A DNA stretch of 5,406 bases from positions 1 to 5,406 of the forward strand of contig CAITAM010000208.1 of assembly GCA_903890265.1 (NCBI GenBank), in the 5' to 3' direction. Source of the DNA: an uncultured Pseudomonadota bacterium. Its GTDB lineage: Bacteria > Pseudomonadota > Gammaproteobacteria > Steroidobacterales > Steroidobacteraceae. Under the pieces are notes generated by a model that searched no databases, was not told where the DNA came from, and worked only from the letters and a program-made list of their open reading frames with translations. Position 1 is the first letter of the stretch, and each line of letters opens with the position of its first letter. The position numbers and the translations under genes are program-made. This document shows positions 1 through 5,406 of this stretch, one piece after another.

Positions 1-1
1 C

Positions 2-1132
2 GCGCTCCTCATGGCCGGCGCGCTTAGGGCGCTGTCGCCGGCCTCGGTCGCGGCACACGCCGTCGTCGACCGCTCGGCGGCCGTCTGCCTCGTCCTCGGC
101 GGTCTCCTGACCGCCTGGAGCCAGTACGTCGGGATGCTGTCGGTGGCCGCCACCTACGCCGCGCTCGGGCTGGCCGCACTCGTCGCCGGGCCGCGCGGCC
201 TGCGCAAGACCGCCCTCCTTCGCCTCACCGGTACCGGCGTCCTCACGGCGCTCGGCTGCCTGCCGGTCGTGGGCGCGGTGCTGCACCGCCAGGGCGTCAT
301 CAAGAGCGATTTCTGGACGGGCAGGCTGACCCGGGACGGCGTCTACTCGACCGCGGACATCCTGACGGGCCCGGCGTTCCTCGAGTGGGGCGGCACGCTC
401 ACGCACCTCCTCACGCTCGGGATTCTCGCGATCACGGCGGCGGGGCTCGTCATCCTCTGGCGCGTCCCGGCGCGCCGCCCGGCGGCGCTCGTGCTGGCGG
501 CCACGCTCGCGCTGCCGTTCGCCGGGCTCGTGCTCGCCAGCCTCGGTCCCGTGTCGCTCCTGATACCCCGTTCGCTGATTGCGCTCGAGGTGCCGTTGGC
601 ACTCCTCACGGTCGTCGTGCTCACGGCGCTGCCGCTCACCCTCGGTGCGCTCCTCGGCGTCATTCTCGCCGGCCTCGGACTCTACGGCGCGCTCATCGAC
701 GCGACCGAGGACCCGCGCGAGGACTGGCCGGCGCTGCTGGCCGCGCTCGATGAGCGGCTGACGCCGGACACCACGGTCGTGTTCGAGTCGGAGGATCTCC
801 TGACGGTCGCCAGCTACTACCACCGCGCACCGCTGAACGCCCGGGCGACGCTTCGGGTGCGGGAAGGCCTCGTGAGCCCCGTGCCGGAAGAGTTCGGCAC
901 GAAGGCCGCGCTCCTGCCGTTCACGCCGGTGGCACCCGAGTCGCTCGCGGCGGCGCTCGATCCCGTGGGCCCGGTCATCGTGGTGTCGCGCGCAGGTCAC
1001 GGCCATCTCGCACCGGGAGCCCTCAGGGACGCGCTGGCGCGCTCGCACACCGAGGCCGAGAACGTCCCGGGTGGGCGGCTCCTGCGGCTGCACCGATGGG
1101 TACGCGCCCCAGGATCCGCCACCGATCCGTAG
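2..1132 (+). CDS. GT39-like membrane glycosyltransferase, C-terminal part (5' end outside window)
   Basis: This is probably a polyprenyl-phosphate-sugar-dependent glycosyltransferase of the GT39/PMT_2 (ArnT-like) type, acting in the cytoplasmic membrane. The reading frame is open to the left edge. The ATG at 11 has no Shine-Dalgarno sequence in the ten bases before it, so I treat the gene as partial. Numbering from that ATG, hydrophobic segments lie near residues 22-60, 73-91, 130-150, 157-185 and 192-230. A soluble C-terminal tail of about 140 residues follows. Features typical of these tails are PRSLIALEVPLALL (186-199), a DW motif after the last helix (EDPREDWPALL, 233-243) and a beta-strand segment leading into SYYHRAP (268-274). 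The N-terminal loop with the catalytic acidic residues would lie upstream and is not visible. The family call rests on topology and the tail, so another multi-span GT-C enzyme is possible. The gene ends at TAG 1130-1132 with no clear terminator. Confidence 0.7.
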   Translation, partial: ALLMAGALRALSPASVAAHAVVDRSAAVCLVLGGLLTAWSQYVGMLSVAATYAALGLAALVAGPRGLRKTALLRLTGTGVLTALGCLPVVGAVLHRQGVIKSDFWTGRLTRDGVYSTADILTGPAFLEWGGTLTHLLTLGILAITAAGLVILWRVPARRPAALVLAATLALPFAGLVLASLGPVSLLIPRSLIALEVPLALLTVVVLTALPLTLGALLGVILAGLGLYGALIDATEDPREDWPALLAALDERLTPDTTVVFESEDLLTVASYYHRAPLNARATLRVREGLVSPVPEEFGTKAALLPFTPVAPESLAAALDPVGPVIVVSRAGHGHLAPGALRDALARSHTEAENVPGGRLLRLHRWVRAPGSATDP

Positions 1133-1149
1133 CAGGCCTGAGCCAGTCC

Positions 1150-1179
1150 CCGGCAGTTTCGGGCAATCCCGGGCAGTCA
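1150..1179. repeat. Three imperfect tandem 10-bp units
   Basis: Units CCGGCAGTTT, CGGGCAATCC and CGGGCAGTCA follow each other without a gap. A more diverged fourth unit (1140-1149) may precede them. They lie just after the end of the GT39-like gene, within the decayed gene. No function can be read from them, and chance is a real alternative. Confidence 0.3.
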
Positions 1180-1294
1180 CCGTCGTCCGGCACGGCGCTC
1201 TGCAGGGAGCGGGGTTCACGCCCGGCGCTGGAACACCGGCCACCAGGGCACGGCGTGCGCGTCACGGACCCGCCGCGGCACGGTACCCCTGCGA

Positions 1295-1311
1295 TGACTG
1301 AAAATCAGTCA
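1295..1311. repeat. Perfect inverted repeat, 7-bp arms and 3-base loop
   Basis: TGACTGA, spacer AAA, then TCAGTCA. It sits in the A/T-richer part of the decayed gene. No T-tract follows on either strand, so it is not an intrinsic terminator. It could be a small operator-like site, or it may have arisen by drift in non-coding DNA. Confidence 0.35.
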
Positions 1312-1536
1312 CGGCGTGAATGACGATGGTCAAAGCGGAAACTGGAGTGGGCGGGGCGAGCAAAGCACCGGTCACACGGGCACAAAAAGCGATGAAAAAA
1401 GCCGTGTCACGCCACGTACGACGAGCACACCCGGCACGCCGTGTGCCGCGCGCACGAGGCTCGATCGCTCATGCTTCTGCCCGAACGCGGTACTCCGTGC
1501 AGCGGTGAGGCGTTGTCGCGACGAGGCCAGTTCCGG

Positions 1537-1896
1537 TCAGGCGAGACCCCGAACAACGGCCTGGACTTGTGCCTTGAGGGCTGGCAGGTCGCCCTCGATG
1601 GTTTTCCAGACGATTGCCAAATCCACCCGGAAATAACCGTGAGCAAGGGCGTTGCTCATTTCGTAGGCATTGGGAAGTGGTAACTCGCGGTGCGCCGCCG
1701 CAAACTCGGGGCAGTTTCGCTCGATGTTGCGGCTGGCCTCCCCGATGATTTCAAAATTGCGGATGACGGCGTCCTGGATCGGTTCGCTCGCGAGAAACCC
1801 GACCTCGTCGGTATCCGCCGTAAATCGTTCGATTCGCTCAATGGCCTGCAGGATGTGCCCGAGGTACTCCGCGGCGCGCTGATTCTTGTCGCTCAC
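1537..1896 (-). CDS. hepT: HepT-like (DUF86) HEPN RNase toxin, catalytic Arg replaced by Ser
   Basis: Toxin half of a type VII (MntA/HepT) pair. Active members are cytoplasmic HEPN ribonucleases that dimerise around an R-x4-6-H motif and are silenced when MntA AMPylates the tyrosine of R-x4-H-x-Y. The protein is 119 residues, normal for DUF86, and all helical. FEIIGEASRNI (48-58) and the C-terminal YFRVDLAIVWKTI (88-100) are typical of the family. The motif region reads SNALAHGY (81-88). His86 and Tyr88 are present, but the Arg position is Ser81, encoded by AGC, one base from CGC. The protein may therefore be a weak or dead nuclease, or belong to a variant subgroup. The start is GTG at 1894-1896, with no good Shine-Dalgarno sequence. 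It begins two codons after, and in the same frame as, the mntA stop, so translation probably depends on coupling. GC is visibly lower than in the flanking glycan genes. Confidence 0.88.
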   Translation of the reverse strand: MSDKNQRAAEYLGHILQAIERIERFTADTDEVGFLASEPIQDAVIRNFEIIGEASRNIERNCPEFAAAHRELPLPNAYEMSNALAHGYFRVDLAIVWKTIEGDLPALKAQVQAVVRGLA

Positions 1897-1902
1897 GACG
1901 CG

Positions 1903-2193
1903 CTAGATCGGGCGCGACTCGGCCAGCACGCTGGCGAGGATCGTCTCCGGCAGCGCCCTCGGTGTCAGCACATCGACCTTGAGCCCGAGGATCTCACGCA
2001 ACTCGCGCCGGATCGCGCCAATGTCGAACAGGGTCGTCTCCGGCGTCGGGTCGACCAGGAGATCGAGGTCACTCTCGTCAGAATCCTCGCCGCGCGCGAC
2101 CGAGCCGAACACGCGGGCATTGCAGGCCCGGTGCGAAGCCACCACGCGAAGGACGGCCGTACGGTGCAGTCGCAGTGCTTCCGAGGGTTTCAT
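1903..2193 (-). CDS. mntA: MntA-type nucleotidyltransferase antitoxin
   Basis: Minimal nucleotidyltransferase of the MNT group, 96 residues, and the partner of the HepT protein just downstream. In studied pairs it uses ATP to add AMP to the HepT active-site tyrosine and so neutralises the toxin. The active-site signature GS-x10-DxD is complete: G30 S31, then D42 and D44 in SDLDLLVD. The third metal-binding acidic residue is D74 in the strand KVDVLTP. Nothing in the domain looks broken. The ATG at 2191-2193 is supported by GGGGA seven bases upstream. The gene ends in TAG (1903-1905), six bases before the GTG of hepT, forming a two-gene operon. The target tyrosine (Y88) is still present in HepT, so the modification could occur even if the toxin is impaired. 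An antitoxin role is inferred from the pairing. Confidence 0.9.
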   Translation of the reverse strand: MKPSEALRLHRTAVLRVVASHRACNARVFGSVARGEDSDESDLDLLVDPTPETTLFDIGAIRRELREILGLKVDVLTPRALPETILASVLAESRPI

Positions 2194-2200
2194 AACGGTT

Positions 2201-2205
2201 TCCCC
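2201..2205 (-). promoter_or_regulatory. Ribosome binding site of mntA
   Basis: GGGGA on the minus strand, seven bases before the ATG. It supports the short 96-residue form of MntA. No convincing -35/-10 pair was found upstream. The best A/T-rich stretch is TGTAAAAAC on the minus strand, around 2268-2276. Confidence 0.5.
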
Positions 2206-2240
2206 GAGTGACAGCCGCAGGAACGCAAGCCTCGCCCCCG

Positions 2241-2273
2241 CAGGGGGAGCACGGCCGCTGGCCCCCTGTTTTT
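2241..2273 (+). terminator. Intrinsic terminator reading rightward
   Basis: CAGGGGG (2241-2247) pairs with CCCCCTG (2262-2268). The stem is continued inside by AGC (2248-2250) with GCT (2257-2259) around loop ACGGCC, with two unpaired G. Five T follow (2269-2273). The polarity is + strand only, since the minus strand has no T-tract after the hairpin. No + strand gene ends nearby: the closest is the GT39-like gene 1.1 kb to the left. A competing stem pairs the same G-run with CCCCC at 2235-2239. Confidence 0.65.
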
Positions 2274-2349
2274 ACACGGAATCCTGTTGCCGGACCAGTT
2301 GGGGATCCACGCCGTTTAACAGCCATGACCGCCTGCTGCCGGAGCGCCA

Positions 2350-3405
2350 TCACTGCCCGTCCCGTTGGGGTGAAGCGGCGGGGAACACGAGCGCCAGCAC
2401 TCCCGACAGCATGAGCGGCACGACGACCGCGACCGTGTAGACGAAGGACGCCGCGAGCGCGGGGTCCTTCGCGATGCCGAGCGGCACGAGCACCGCGAGA
2501 AAGGCGACCTGCGTCGACCCGAGGTACCCCGGCGCACTCGGCAGCGTGAAGACCACGACGATGCCGATCAGCACGAGGGCGGCCATCGGCGGCGTCAGCG
2601 CGATGCCCGTCACCCGGGCGCAGAAGGCAATGCACCAGACGATGGCGCTCCACTGGATGACCGACCAGAAGAGCGCGTTCGGCACGCCGTGCGCGGCGCG
2701 CAGCGGGCTCAAGCCCTCGAGCGCGTGACCGACCTGGGCGTCGAGGAAGCGGCCAAGGCGCGCCGGCAGCAGGCGGCCGACCCGCCCCACCAGGGCGCGC
2801 AGCGTGTCCGGGGCCACGAGGGCCAGCGCCACGCCGCTGCCAAGACCCGCGGAGATGACGCCGAGCACCCGAAGCGCCGGCACGAGCGAGGCCGGCAGCG
2901 CAGTCAGCGCCCCGGCGAAGAGGCCAAAGACCAGCACGACGATGAAGTCGAACAGCCGCTCGACCGCAATCCCTGCCAGCACGCCCGAGGTCGGCAGGCG
3001 AAAGCGCCGGTTGAGGTCCATCGCCCGGGCGAACTCCCCGGAGTGCGCGATCACGGCATTGAACAGGAGTCCGACCGCCACCGGCCGGACGAGGGCGAGA
3101 GTCCCGATCCCGGCCGGGTCACCGAGCAGCGCCCGCCAGCGGCGGGCCTTGGCGACGATGAAGGCCGCGACCCCGACCAGGATCGCCGGCAGCGACAGGC
3201 CCCAGTGCCCCCGGGCGAGCCGGTCGGCCACGTCCCTGAACGACACCTCGTGGAAGGCGAGCACGAGGAACACGGCACCGGCCACGAGCCCGAGCACGGG
3301 CCCCAAGAGGCGCGACAGCCCGCTCGTCGGCGGCGGACGGGTCGACGGGGACTCCGGGATCGGTGGCGGCTCGGTCGGCATCGGCGGGATCCCGGAAAAC
3401 CCCAT
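2350..3405 (-). CDS. LPG_synthase_TM / UPF0104 family integral membrane protein
   Basis: Cytoplasmic-membrane protein related to the transmembrane domain of lysylphosphatidylglycerol synthase (PF03706, YbhN/AglD-like). There is no soluble MprF-type transferase domain, so aminoacyl transfer is not implied. Stand-alone members often sit in glycan or lipid loci, with lipid transport or flipping suspected. The product is 351 residues from ATG 3403-3405. It has a Pro-rich cytoplasmic N-terminus (7-27), then hydrophobic segments near 33-51, 72-86, 108-121, 144-173, 178-198, 244-262, 273-288 and 298-342. Family signatures in order are KARRW (86-90), FNAVIAHSGEFARA (115-128), VERLFD (148-153) and LPSAPGYLG (288-296). 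ATG 3379-3381 is a close alternative start. Upstream extension to 3654 would run into the divergent glycosyltransferase gene and lacks family features. The decayed relative at 1140-1490 matches residues about 223-335. Confidence 0.85.
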   Translation of the reverse strand: MGFSGIPPMPTEPPPIPESPSTRPPPTSGLSRLLGPVLGLVAGAVFLVLAFHEVSFRDVADRLARGHWGLSLPAILVGVAAFIVAKARRWRALLGDPAGIGTLALVRPVAVGLLFNAVIAHSGEFARAMDLNRRFRLPTSGVLAGIAVERLFDFIVVLVFGLFAGALTALPASLVPALRVLGVISAGLGSGVALALVAPDTLRALVGRVGRLLPARLGRFLDAQVGHALEGLSPLRAAHGVPNALFWSVIQWSAIVWCIAFCARVTGIALTPPMAALVLIGIVVVFTLPSAPGYLGSTQVAFLAVLVPLGIAKDPALAASFVYTVAVVVPLMLSGVLALVFPAASPQRDGQ

Positions 3406-3490
3406 TATCCCAGAAGCCCGTCCGCCGTGCAGGCGGCCGACCTGCGACCGGCGTCCTGACGCACGGGCAGGCAGAGGGTAGGATCCGGCC
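3406..3490. promoter_or_regulatory. Divergent intergenic region with a small inverted repeat
   Basis: These 85 bp separate the starts of the membrane-protein gene (minus) and the glycosyltransferase gene (+) and must hold promoters for both unless transcription enters from elsewhere. CCGCC (3422-3426), spacer GTGCA and GGCGG (3432-3436) form a 5-bp inverted repeat, plus two further pairs across one mismatch. A GATAAT stretch on the minus strand (3404-3409) resembles a -10 box but overlaps the chosen ATG and has no matching -35. If used, it would favour the downstream start at 3381. Confidence 0.4.
3480..3483 (+). promoter_or_regulatory. Ribosome binding site of the GT2 gene
   Basis: AGGA, seven bases before ATG 3491. 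It supports that start over any later ATG. Confidence 0.6.
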
Positions 3491-4432
3491 ATGAACGAGG
3501 GCCTCACCCCCGCGCCGGTCGCGGTCATCATCCCCTGCCGCAACATGGCGGCCTTCCTCGGCCGGGCCATCGACAGCGCGCTTGCGCAACGCCCGCCGCC
3601 GGCGGAGATCGTCGTCATCGACGACCGCTCGACCGACGACCCGGCCGCCGTCATCGCCCGCTACGGCGGCCGCGTGCGGCTGATCCCGGGGCCGGGCAAG
3701 GGTTCGGCCATTGCCCGTAATGTGGGAATCCTCGCGACGTCGGGCGAGTTCGTGGCGTTCCTCGATGCGGACGATCACTGGCGGGAAGGCCACCTCGCCC
3801 AGGCGCTCGCGGCGCTTACCGCACCCGCGGTCGGCTTTACCTGCAGCAACTGGCGCCACGCCGCCGACGGCCACGAAGGCGAGCCGCTCTTTGGCATCTA
3901 CTACACCCGGATGACCTCGGGTGACGTCTTCACGGCGCTCCTGCGCGAGAACTGGGTGCTGACCTCCTCGGTCGTGGTGCGCCGCGCGGTGCTGGCCTTA
4001 AGCGGCGTCTTCGATCCCGCCCTCATCGGCGCCCAGGACTACGATCTCTGGCTGCGTCTCGCGCGGGTGACGGAACTTGCGACCCTGCCGCAGCCGACCG
4101 CGGTCAAGCACGGTCATGCCGGCAATATCACCGCGAGCCCGAAGTACGCCTACCATCTCGCGAGGGTGTGGAGCACGATCCGCGGCCGCTACACGGACCT
4201 GCCGGGCGAGGATCTGTCGTACATCCGCCGGCGCGAAGCGGAGGCCTTGCTCGGCGCCGGTCTGCAGGCCATCCGGGACAACGAGCCGGCGCGGGCGCGC
4301 GCTTATCTGAGACCCTACCTCAGGCTCCGGCCCGCCTCGCTGCACGGCTGGCTGGCGCTCGTGTTGAGCGCCCTGCCCGCACCCGTGGTGCGCGGTCTCA
4401 AGTCCCTCAAAGGCAGCCGAGCCGCGGCCTGA
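3491..4432 (+). CDS. Family 2 glycosyltransferase
   Basis: Transfers a sugar from a nucleotide-sugar donor to a glycan or lipid-linked acceptor on the cytoplasmic side of the membrane. It is complete, at 313 residues. The GT-A fold is clear: first strand VAVIIPCRN (10-18), second strand EIVVIDDRSTDD (39-50) with nucleotide-binding Asp, ARNVGI (75-80), then metal-binding DxD in FLDADDHW (D92, D94). The acceptor half has VLTSSVVVRR (156-165) and the (E/Q)D-x-x-LW-type catalytic motif AQDYDLWLRL (181-190), with D183 the likely base. The C-terminal 100 residues are helical and Arg-rich. They end in an amphipathic stretch (LHGWLALVLSALPAP, 284-298) and a basic tail, which could dock the enzyme on the membrane. 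The sugar and acceptor cannot be told from sequence. It diverges from the UPF0104 gene and converges with the fkbM-type gene at a shared hairpin. Confidence 0.93.
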   Translation: MNEGLTPAPVAVIIPCRNMAAFLGRAIDSALAQRPPPAEIVVIDDRSTDDPAAVIARYGGRVRLIPGPGKGSAIARNVGILATSGEFVAFLDADDHWREGHLAQALAALTAPAVGFTCSNWRHAADGHEGEPLFGIYYTRMTSGDVFTALLRENWVLTSSVVVRRAVLALSGVFDPALIGAQDYDLWLRLARVTELATLPQPTAVKHGHAGNITASPKYAYHLARVWSTIRGRYTDLPGEDLSYIRRREAEALLGAGLQAIRDNEPARARAYLRPYLRLRPASLHGWLALVLSALPAPVVRGLKSLKGSRAAA

Positions 4433-4446
4433 CGCCGGTCAGGCCG
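4425..4446. terminator. Hairpin containing both convergent stop codons
   Basis: CGGCCTGAC (4425-4433), loop GCCG, then GTCAGGCCG (4438-4446): nine perfect base pairs. The left arm contains the TGA of the glycosyltransferase (4430-4432). The right arm contains the TGA of the methyltransferase, read on the minus strand (4439-4441). The structure is the same on both strands. There is no T-tract, so it may act as a bidirectional, Rho-assisted or mRNA-3'-end-protecting element rather than a classic terminator. Confidence 0.5.
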
Positions 4447-5302
4447 GCCGGCGCACGTGCACGTCGTGCCAGATCGAGAGATTGGGCTTCGCGTCCGAGC
4501 CCACGACCTTCAGGTACTCGAGGTAATCGCGCTTGGCCTCGGCCGGCGTGTGCCAGGGACCCGGCGTCTCCTCGCCAAACGGCCCCGAGCAGCCGTCCTG
4601 GAACGCGTACCCGCCCACCGTGCGCACGCCGGTGTAGGGCTCGGGCGTCGCACCGGTCGCGGCCTGGCGCAGGGAGTTGAGCGCCTGGGCCGCGGCGAGC
4701 AGCGGCGGCACGGTGCCGAGCGCCGACTTCACCCGCTCCTTGAGCGACGGCGGGGTCGGCAGCGCGAGCGGGGTCAGCGTCGTCTGCTCGATCACCTTGA
4801 AATGGTCGTAGCCGAGCGCCGCAAGGCGATCGAACACCGCGGCACTGGTCGCCGAGTCGCGCGGCAGTTCGAGCGAGAGATAAGTCGGTGCCGCCGGCGG
4901 GTGGATGTCGGCGAGGCAAAAATGCTCCTGACCGTGCAGGCTCATCTTCACGTAGTGCGGTACGCCATGGAGCGCGAACAGCTGGTCCATCGGGTACGCC
5001 TCGAGCACCACGGACGTGGCCTTGTGGCCCTCGCGCGTCGCTACCGCCTTGTCGAACGAGTTCCAGACGCTCTTGCCCTCGCAGACCCAGAACTCCATCG
5101 TGCCGCGCGTCGAGGCGAGTGCCGCATTCACCACCCGAAGCTTGCCCGCCGCCAGGGGCGCCGCGAAGCGCGCCTCAAGGTCACGGCAGAGCGTCGGATC
5201 CGCTTCGATGCACAGCACCCGAAAGCCGCGGGCGAGGTAGTACTCGGCGTCGTCGCCGTTGTTCGCACCAATGTCGTAGACGAGATCGGGGATGACTGAC
5301 AA
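4439..5302 (-). CDS. FkbM-family methyltransferase with GPFGEE-type C-terminal extension
   Basis: SAM-dependent O-methyltransferase of the FkbM family (PF05050). Relatives in such loci cap or decorate sugars. The protein is 287 residues. The SAM-binding motif I is LVYDIGANNGDD (7-18), and the second-strand acid is E33 in CIEADP. Family sequence continues through NSFDK (81-85) to about residue 172. The helix after the fourth strand reads YVKMSLHGQE (117-126), where the family normally has K-I-D-x-E-G. Asp is replaced by Ser121 and Glu by His123. The C-terminal extension has CSGPFGEETPGPW (238-250), a block I recall from a subgroup of FkbM proteins. The start is TTG at 5300-5302. An in-frame TAG at 5348-5350 limits any extension, and GAGG lies seven bases upstream of the TTG. 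The altered motif makes catalytic competence uncertain. Confidence 0.85.
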   Translation of the reverse strand: MSVIPDLVYDIGANNGDDAEYYLARGFRVLCIEADPTLCRDLEARFAAPLAAGKLRVVNAALASTRGTMEFWVCEGKSVWNSFDKAVATREGHKATSVVLEAYPMDQLFALHGVPHYVKMSLHGQEHFCLADIHPPAAPTYLSLELPRDSATSAAVFDRLAALGYDHFKVIEQTTLTPLALPTPPSLKERVKSALGTVPPLLAAAQALNSLRQAATGATPEPYTGVRTVGGYAFQDGCSGPFGEETPGPWHTPAEAKRDYLEYLKVVGSDAKPNLSIWHDVHVRRPA

Positions 5303-5309
5303 CGGAGTG

Positions 5310-5313
5310 CCTC
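5310..5313 (-). promoter_or_regulatory. Ribosome binding site fixing a TTG start
   Basis: GAGG on the minus strand, seven bases before TTG 5302. No ATG or GTG exists in frame between here and the upstream stop at 5348-5350. The next downstream ATG would remove motif I. This site therefore decides the start. Confidence 0.6.
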
Positions 5314-5406
5314 GGCGGTGGCAGGGTGGCCCTGAACGCTCGCTAATCTAGCACGCGTACCGGGCAGCCCAGCCGCCCGCCCGAGGCAAGGTGGCGGTTC
5401 TGTGAA

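Larger units (their letters stand above)
1140..1490 (-). pseudogene. Decayed C-terminal fragment of an LPG_synthase_TM (UPF0104) family gene
   Basis: No intact gene lies in 1133-1536, but the minus strand translates, across a frameshift, into a relative of the membrane protein at 2350-3405. Reading down from 1485, one frame gives RAAHGVP, identical to residues 236-242 of the intact protein. About 10 bp are then missing (near 1417-1431). The next frame gives IAFCARVTG, identical to residues 259-267, followed by a PP pair. Later GY (1283-1288) aligns with the GY of the family motif LPSAPGYLG. A TGA at 1262-1264 interrupts the frame. Further on, GVNPA (1208-1222) resembles the family's usual GVDPA. 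Similarity is strong for 1283-1485 and weak towards both ends. Seven of the nine IAFCARVTG codons differ only at the third position. The two copies therefore diverged while still functional, and this one decayed later. GC is only 66 of 120 bases in 1291-1410 by hand count. Confidence 0.8.

Noticed and set aside
1150..1179. Tandem 10-bp units as a CRISPR or iteron array
   Set aside because: There are only three imperfect units with no spacers and no replication or cas gene nearby.
1316..1683. Several overlapping + strand open frames of 60-106 codons in the gap after the GT39-like gene
   Set aside because: They lack ribosome binding sites and family features, and they are antisense to the decayed minus-strand gene and to hepT. 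Their apparent resemblance to the frame antisense to 2540-2720 is explained by the minus-strand homology.
2689..3481. 225- to 256-codon + strand open frames opposite the UPF0104 gene
   Set aside because: Their low-complexity charged composition is typical of antisense shadows in GC-rich DNA. The minus frame has membrane segments and family signatures.
3406..3654. N-terminal extension of the UPF0104 protein by 83 residues
   Set aside because: It would overlap the start of the divergent glycosyltransferase by about 160 bp and encodes no family-like sequence.
4457..5299. 280-codon + strand open frame opposite the methyltransferase gene
   Set aside because: It is Arg- and Gly-rich with no recognisable motif. 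It is a by-product of GC-rich codon use on the other strand, where motif I of FkbM is clear.
5345..5350. TAGATT on the minus strand as a -10 box for the methyltransferase gene
   Set aside because: It matches only four of six positions, and no -35-like hexamer lies 16-18 bases upstream.

Overview
The window is GC-rich bacterial DNA. Most genes run near 70% GC with GC-ending codons; a 60-base sample inside the family 2 glycosyltransferase hand-counts to 73%. It looks proteobacterial, but that is a guess from protein style. No rRNA, tRNA or CRISPR array was seen. It reads as a cell-surface glycan or lipid locus interrupted by a toxin-antitoxin module and a decayed gene.

Layout from left to right: (1) The C-terminal part of a multi-membrane-span GT39-like glycosyltransferase runs on the + strand from the left edge to 1132. 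(2) The gap 1133-1536 has no intact gene. On the minus strand it holds the wreck of a membrane protein of the LPG_synthase_TM/UPF0104 family. This wreck is homologous to the intact gene at 2350-3405, with a frameshift and a stop. (3) A minus-strand type VII toxin-antitoxin pair follows: a MntA nucleotidyltransferase (1903-2193), then a HepT/DUF86 HEPN protein (1537-1896). The catalytic Arg position of HepT reads Ser. (4) A 156-bp gap (2194-2349) contains a convincing + strand intrinsic terminator. (5) The intact LPG_synthase_TM-family membrane protein lies at 2350-3405 on the minus strand. (6) It diverges, across 85 bp, from a complete family 2 glycosyltransferase (3491-4432, +). (7) That gene converges on a FkbM-family methyltransferase (4439-5302, minus). 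The two stop codons lie in one 9-bp perfect hairpin.

Functionally, the GT39-like enzyme (polyprenyl-phosphate-sugar-dependent transfer), the GT2 enzyme, the FkbM O-methyltransferase and the UPF0104 membrane protein fit together as parts of a glycan or glycolipid assembly region. This is inference from families and neighbourhood only; the sequence does not identify the product. The MntA-HepT pair is a separate, probably mobile passenger. It separates the intact membrane-protein gene from its decayed relative and may have inserted into the latter.
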